Below, in pieces: positions 34,119 through 36,713 of a stretch of 36,713 nucleotides of DNA. The stretch lies in assembly GCA_027486495.1 (NCBI GenBank), contig JAIXOZ010000033.1:1-36713 (forward strand), given 5' to 3'. The position numbers and the translations under genes were made by a program. This DNA is from Comamonadaceae bacterium. Lineage in GTDB: Bacteria > Pseudomonadota > Gammaproteobacteria > Burkholderiales > Burkholderiaceae_C. A model generated the notes under the pieces. That model did not search any database, was not told the DNA's origin, and saw only the letters and a list, made by a program, of their open reading frames with translations. Each line of letters begins with the position of its first letter. Position 1 is the first letter of the stretch.

Positions 34119-35108
34119 GTGAAACCCGCTGCGCAGCCCCAGGCTTTCCCCATGGCGGCGCACAGGGCACCCTCTCCCGAACAGGTCCTGGCTGGTTTCA
34201 GCCCAGCTCTTCCTTTTGCCGTCGCTTTAAGTGGCGGGGCCGACTCCACCGCGCTGCTGTTGGCCTGTGCCCGTCGCTGGCCAGGGCAGGTGATGGCTGT
34301 GCACATCCACCACGGCCTGCAGCCCGCTGCCGATGCTTTCGAGGCGCATTGCCAAGCACTGTGTCTGGCTTTGGGGGTGCAGCTGGCCGTGCGCCGGGTG
34401 CAGGCGGGCCACGTACCGGGCCAAAGCCCAGAAGACGCAGCTCGCCAAGCCCGTTATGCCGCGCTGGCCGAAGCCGTGCAAGTCGAATGGCCTGAGGTGC
34501 GTGATGTGGCCCTGGCCCAGCATGCGGACGACCAGATCGAAACCTTGCTGTTGGCCTTGTCGCGTGGCGCAGGCCTGCCCGGCTTGGCCAGCATGCCCGC
34601 ACACTGGCACAGACAGGGCCTGGCCTGGCACCGCCCGTGGTTGAGCGTGCCTGGTACCGCATTGCGCGAATGGTTGCAAAGCCAAGGCCAAAGCTGGGTG
34701 GAAGACCCCAGCAATACCGACGAGAAATTCACCCGCAACCGCATACGCGCCCGGGTTTTGCCCGCGCTCGCCGAGGCCTTGCCTGTTTTTCGTGAAACCT
34801 TTGCACGCAGCGCCGCCCATGCCGCGCAGGCGCAAGAGGTTTTGAATGAAGTGGCGGCGCAAGATTTGGCGCAAGTGGGCGTGCCCCCGCGCATCCAGGC
34901 CCTGCAGCAACTCAGCCGCGCTCGCCAGGCGCTGGTGTTGCGCCACTGGCTGAGACAGTACTACGCGACCACGCCCAGTACCGCTCAGCTGCATGAGTTG
35001 CTGGACCAGGTGGTGGCCTGCATCACCCGGGGGCACAAGCTGCACCTGAAAGTGGGGCAGGGCTTTGTTGAGCGTGACGGAGTCGGATTGATTTTTTTGA
35101 GCCCCTGA
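34119..35108 (+). CDS. tilS: tRNA(Ile)-lysidine synthase, short form
   Basis: A 329-residue enzyme that puts lysine on C34 of the CAU anticodon of tRNA-Ile2, so that it reads AUA. The PP-loop SGGADS is at residues 38-43, then HIHHGLQ and AQHADDQIETLLL. ENRIRARVLP-like text (NRIRARVLPAL) marks the second conserved block. It is about 100 residues shorter than E. coli TilS and appears to lack the C-terminal domain. The GTG start is seven bases after accA; an ATG 11 codons on is an alternative. The accA-tilS order is conserved in Burkholderiales by my recollection. Confidence 0.92.
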   Translation: MKPAAQPQAFPMAAHRAPSPEQVLAGFSPALPFAVALSGGADSTALLLACARRWPGQVMAVHIHHGLQPAADAFEAHCQALCLALGVQLAVRRVQAGHVPGQSPEDAARQARYAALAEAVQVEWPEVRDVALAQHADDQIETLLLALSRGAGLPGLASMPAHWHRQGLAWHRPWLSVPGTALREWLQSQGQSWVEDPSNTDEKFTRNRIRARVLPALAEALPVFRETFARSAAHAAQAQEVLNEVAAQDLAQVGVPPRIQALQQLSRARQALVLRHWLRQYYATTPSTAQLHELLDQVVACITRGHKLHLKVGQGFVERDGVGLIFLSP

Positions 35109-35207
35109 GGCAACCGGCAAACGAGCGGGGGCGTGCATGCGGACAAATGCGTTTGGGCAAGCCTTGCCGCTGGGCCAGTCGGGTCATCTTCGCGTCAGCC
35201 CGGTTGC

Positions 35208-35213
35208 TACAAT
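35208..35213 (+). promoter_or_regulatory. Possible -10 element of the lysC promoter
   Basis: TACAAT in GCTACAAT lies 105 bases upstream of the lysC ATG, in the 209-bp gap after tilS. No clear -35 box is at the right distance. The leader between it and lysC has no recognisable lysine riboswitch, which would be larger. Confidence 0.4.
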
Positions 35214-35317
35214 TGACGGGTTTTGCTGGAAGCTCAACCCTCTTTTGAACGCCGGGTGTGCAGCGTCCGAATGCATTGCAGCGCCGCATCCGATTTTTTC
35301 TTTTACCCAAACTACAC

Positions 35318-36580
35318 ATGGCTTTGATCGTTCACAAATACGGCGGCACCTCGATGGGATCGACCGAGCGCATCCGCAATGTCGCCAAGCGCGTGGCCAA
35401 ATGGGCGCGCGCTGGCCACCAGATCGTGGTGGTGCCCAGCGCCATGAGCGGCGAGACCAATCGTTTGCTGGGCCTTGCCAAAGAGCTGGCCCCCGCCAAG
35501 CCCGACACCACTTACAGCCGCGAACTCGACATGCTGGCCTCGACAGGCGAGCAGGCCTCCTCTGCGCTGCTGGCCATTGCGTTGCAATCTGAGGGCCAGC
35601 CCTCAGTCAGCTATGCGGGTTGGCAAGTGGCCATCAAGACCAACGATGCTTTCACCAAAGCCCGCATCCAGTCAATCGATGACCAAAAAGTCATGGCCGA
35701 TCTGAATGCCGGCAAGGTGGTCATCATCACTGGTTTTCAAGGTGTGGACGACAACGGCAACATCACCACACTCGGCCGTGGCGGCTCAGACACCTCGGCC
35801 GTGGCCGTGGCTGCAGCCCTCAATGCCGATGAATGCCTGATCTACACCGATGTGGACGGCGTTTACACCACCGACCCACGCGTGGTGCCAGAAGCGCGAC
35901 GCCTGAATACCGTGAGCTTTGAAGAAATGCTGGAGATGGCATCTCTCGGCTCCAAAGTTTTGCAAATCCGCTCGGTCGAATTTGCGGGCAAATACAAAGT
36001 GCCCATGCGTGTGCTCTCGAGCTTCACGCCTTGGGACATTGACATCAACGAAGAAGCCGCATCCGGCACCCTGATCACTTTTGAGGAAGACGAACAAATG
36101 GAACAAGCCGTCGTTTCCGGCATCGCATTCAACCGCGACGAAGCCAAAATCTCCGTGTTGGGCGTGCCCGACAAGCCCGGCATTGCCTACCAAATCCTGG
36201 GCGCTGTGGCCGATGCCAACATCGAAGTCGATGTGATCATCCAGAACCTGAGCAAAGACGGCAAGACCGACTTCAGCTTCACCGTGCACCGCAACGACTA
36301 CGCCAAGACCATCGACCTGCTCAAGGAAAAAGTGCTGCCCTCATTGGGTGCAGCCGAAGTGTTGGGTGACGCCAAGATCTGCAAAGTGTCCATCGTCGGC
36401 ATCGGCATGCGCAGCCATGTCGGTGTGGCCAGCAAGATGTTCCGCAGCTTGAGCGAAGAGGGCATCAACATCCAGATGATCTCGACTTCCGAAATCAAGA
36501 CCTCGGTTGTGATTGACGAAAAATACATGGAACTGGCTGTGCGCGCCCTGCACAAAGCCTTCGATCTGGACCAAGCCTGA
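35318..36580 (+). CDS. lysC: Aspartate kinase
   Basis: A 420-residue cytoplasmic kinase for the first step of lysine, threonine, methionine and diaminopimelate synthesis. KYGGTSMGS is near residues 6-14. GRGGSDTSAVAVA and YTDVDGVYTTDPR mark the kinase domain. Two ACT domains follow from about residue 265 (ISVLGVPDKPGIAYQILG and VSIVGIGMRSHVGVA), so allosteric control by lysine and threonine is expected. The ATG at 35318 gives the usual MALIVHKYGG start; the frame is open 20 codons upstream. It is followed by a tRNA gene whose -10 box begins two bases after the stop. Confidence 0.96.
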   Translation: MALIVHKYGGTSMGSTERIRNVAKRVAKWARAGHQIVVVPSAMSGETNRLLGLAKELAPAKPDTTYSRELDMLASTGEQASSALLAIALQSEGQPSVSYAGWQVAIKTNDAFTKARIQSIDDQKVMADLNAGKVVIITGFQGVDDNGNITTLGRGGSDTSAVAVAAALNADECLIYTDVDGVYTTDPRVVPEARRLNTVSFEEMLEMASLGSKVLQIRSVEFAGKYKVPMRVLSSFTPWDIDINEEAASGTLITFEEDEQMEQAVVSGIAFNRDEAKISVLGVPDKPGIAYQILGAVADANIEVDVIIQNLSKDGKTDFSFTVHRNDYAKTIDLLKEKVLPSLGAAEVLGDAKICKVSIVGIGMRSHVGVASKMFRSLSEEGINIQMISTSEIKTSVVIDEKYMELAVRALHKAFDLDQA

Positions 36581-36582
36581 GC

Positions 36583-36588
36583 TATAAT
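36583..36588 (+). promoter_or_regulatory. -10 element of the tRNA-Ser promoter
   Basis: A perfect TATAAT sits ten bases before the tRNA and two bases after the lysC stop. Any -35 element would lie inside the end of lysC, where no strong hexamer is seen. Confidence 0.6.
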
Positions 36589-36598
36589 TTCAACCACT

Positions 36599-36691
36599 GG
36601 AAACGTGACCGAGTGGCCGAAGGTGCTCCCCTGCTAAGGGAGTATGGGGTGTAGAGCCTCATCGAGGGTTCGAATCCCTCCGTTTCCGCCA
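36599..36691 (+). tRNA. tRNA-Ser (GCT anticodon)
   Basis: A complete cloverleaf can be drawn. The acceptor arm is GGAAACG/CGTTTCC, followed by G and an encoded CCA (36689-36691). The anticodon stem CTCCC/GGGAG encloses the loop CTGCTAA with anticodon GCT at 36633-36635, reading AGC and AGU. A long variable arm (about 36643-36662) is typical of class II tRNA-Ser. The T arm is GAGGG-TTCGAAT-CCCTC. Confidence 0.97.
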
Positions 36692-36713
36692 AGACCAAAC
36701 CCTAAGTGATTGA

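Noticed and set aside
35109..35317. Lysine riboswitch before lysC
   Set aside because: The leader from the likely -10 box is only about 100 bases and shows none of the five-helix layout of that riboswitch.

Overview
The window looks like a chromosomal segment of a betaproteobacterium of the order Burkholderiales, most likely family Comamonadaceae (a Limnohabitans, Rhodoferax or Curvibacter type organism). This rests on the protein sequences, the moderately high GC, and local gene orders that I associate with that group: exbB-exbD-lpxK-Trm112-kdsB-adk, lexA nearby, and glyA-nrdR-pilus genes-ribD. It is mostly housekeeping DNA. I see no prophage, transposase, CRISPR array, plasmid function or recognisable defence system.

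Layout. Positions 1-112 hold a short tandem array of palindromes that abuts the 3' end of a 3-hydroxyacyl-CoA dehydrogenase gene (paaH-like, minus strand). Next, all on the minus strand, come a D-2-hydroxyacid dehydrogenase, a small unrecognised gene, lexA with a clear SOS box, and the run exbB-exbD-lpxK-Trm112-kdsB-adk, which joins envelope energisation, lipid A/KDO synthesis and adenylate kinase. xseA is divergent from it, followed by sodB on the plus strand. sodB lies between two copies of a long hairpin element whose loop is nearly identical and whose stems have diverged while still pairing. A minus-strand SDR then faces a divergent plus-strand set: an FAD oxidoreductase, a second SDR, a small membrane protein and a TesB-like thioesterase. 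pyrD (minus) and rpiA (plus) follow.

From 17.3 to 23.8 kb the minus strand carries glyA-nrdR and a minor-pilin set (PilE-like, PilW-like, PilX-like, PilV-like) running into ribD, with fimT on the opposite strand. No pilY1 is present. A membrane-anchored lytic transglycosylase lies upstream of glyA. Then come a large DUF349 protein with an Arg/Gly/Asp-rich linker, and a minus-strand group of lpxH, two cyclophilins (cytoplasmic and exported) and a TPR protein. The right end, all plus strand, is cysS, an AlkA-type DNA glycosylase, accA, tilS, lysC and tRNA-Ser(GCT).

Themes. LPS synthesis appears in two places (lpxK/kdsB and lpxH). DNA damage functions are scattered (lexA, xseA, the glycosylase). 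Most of the unusual signal is non-coding: the sodB-flanking hairpins, the palindrome array at the left edge, a Fur-like site on the exbB start codon, and an unexplained terminator-like structure upstream of cysS. No previously undescribed protein system stands out. The conserved-loop hairpin is the best candidate for something new.
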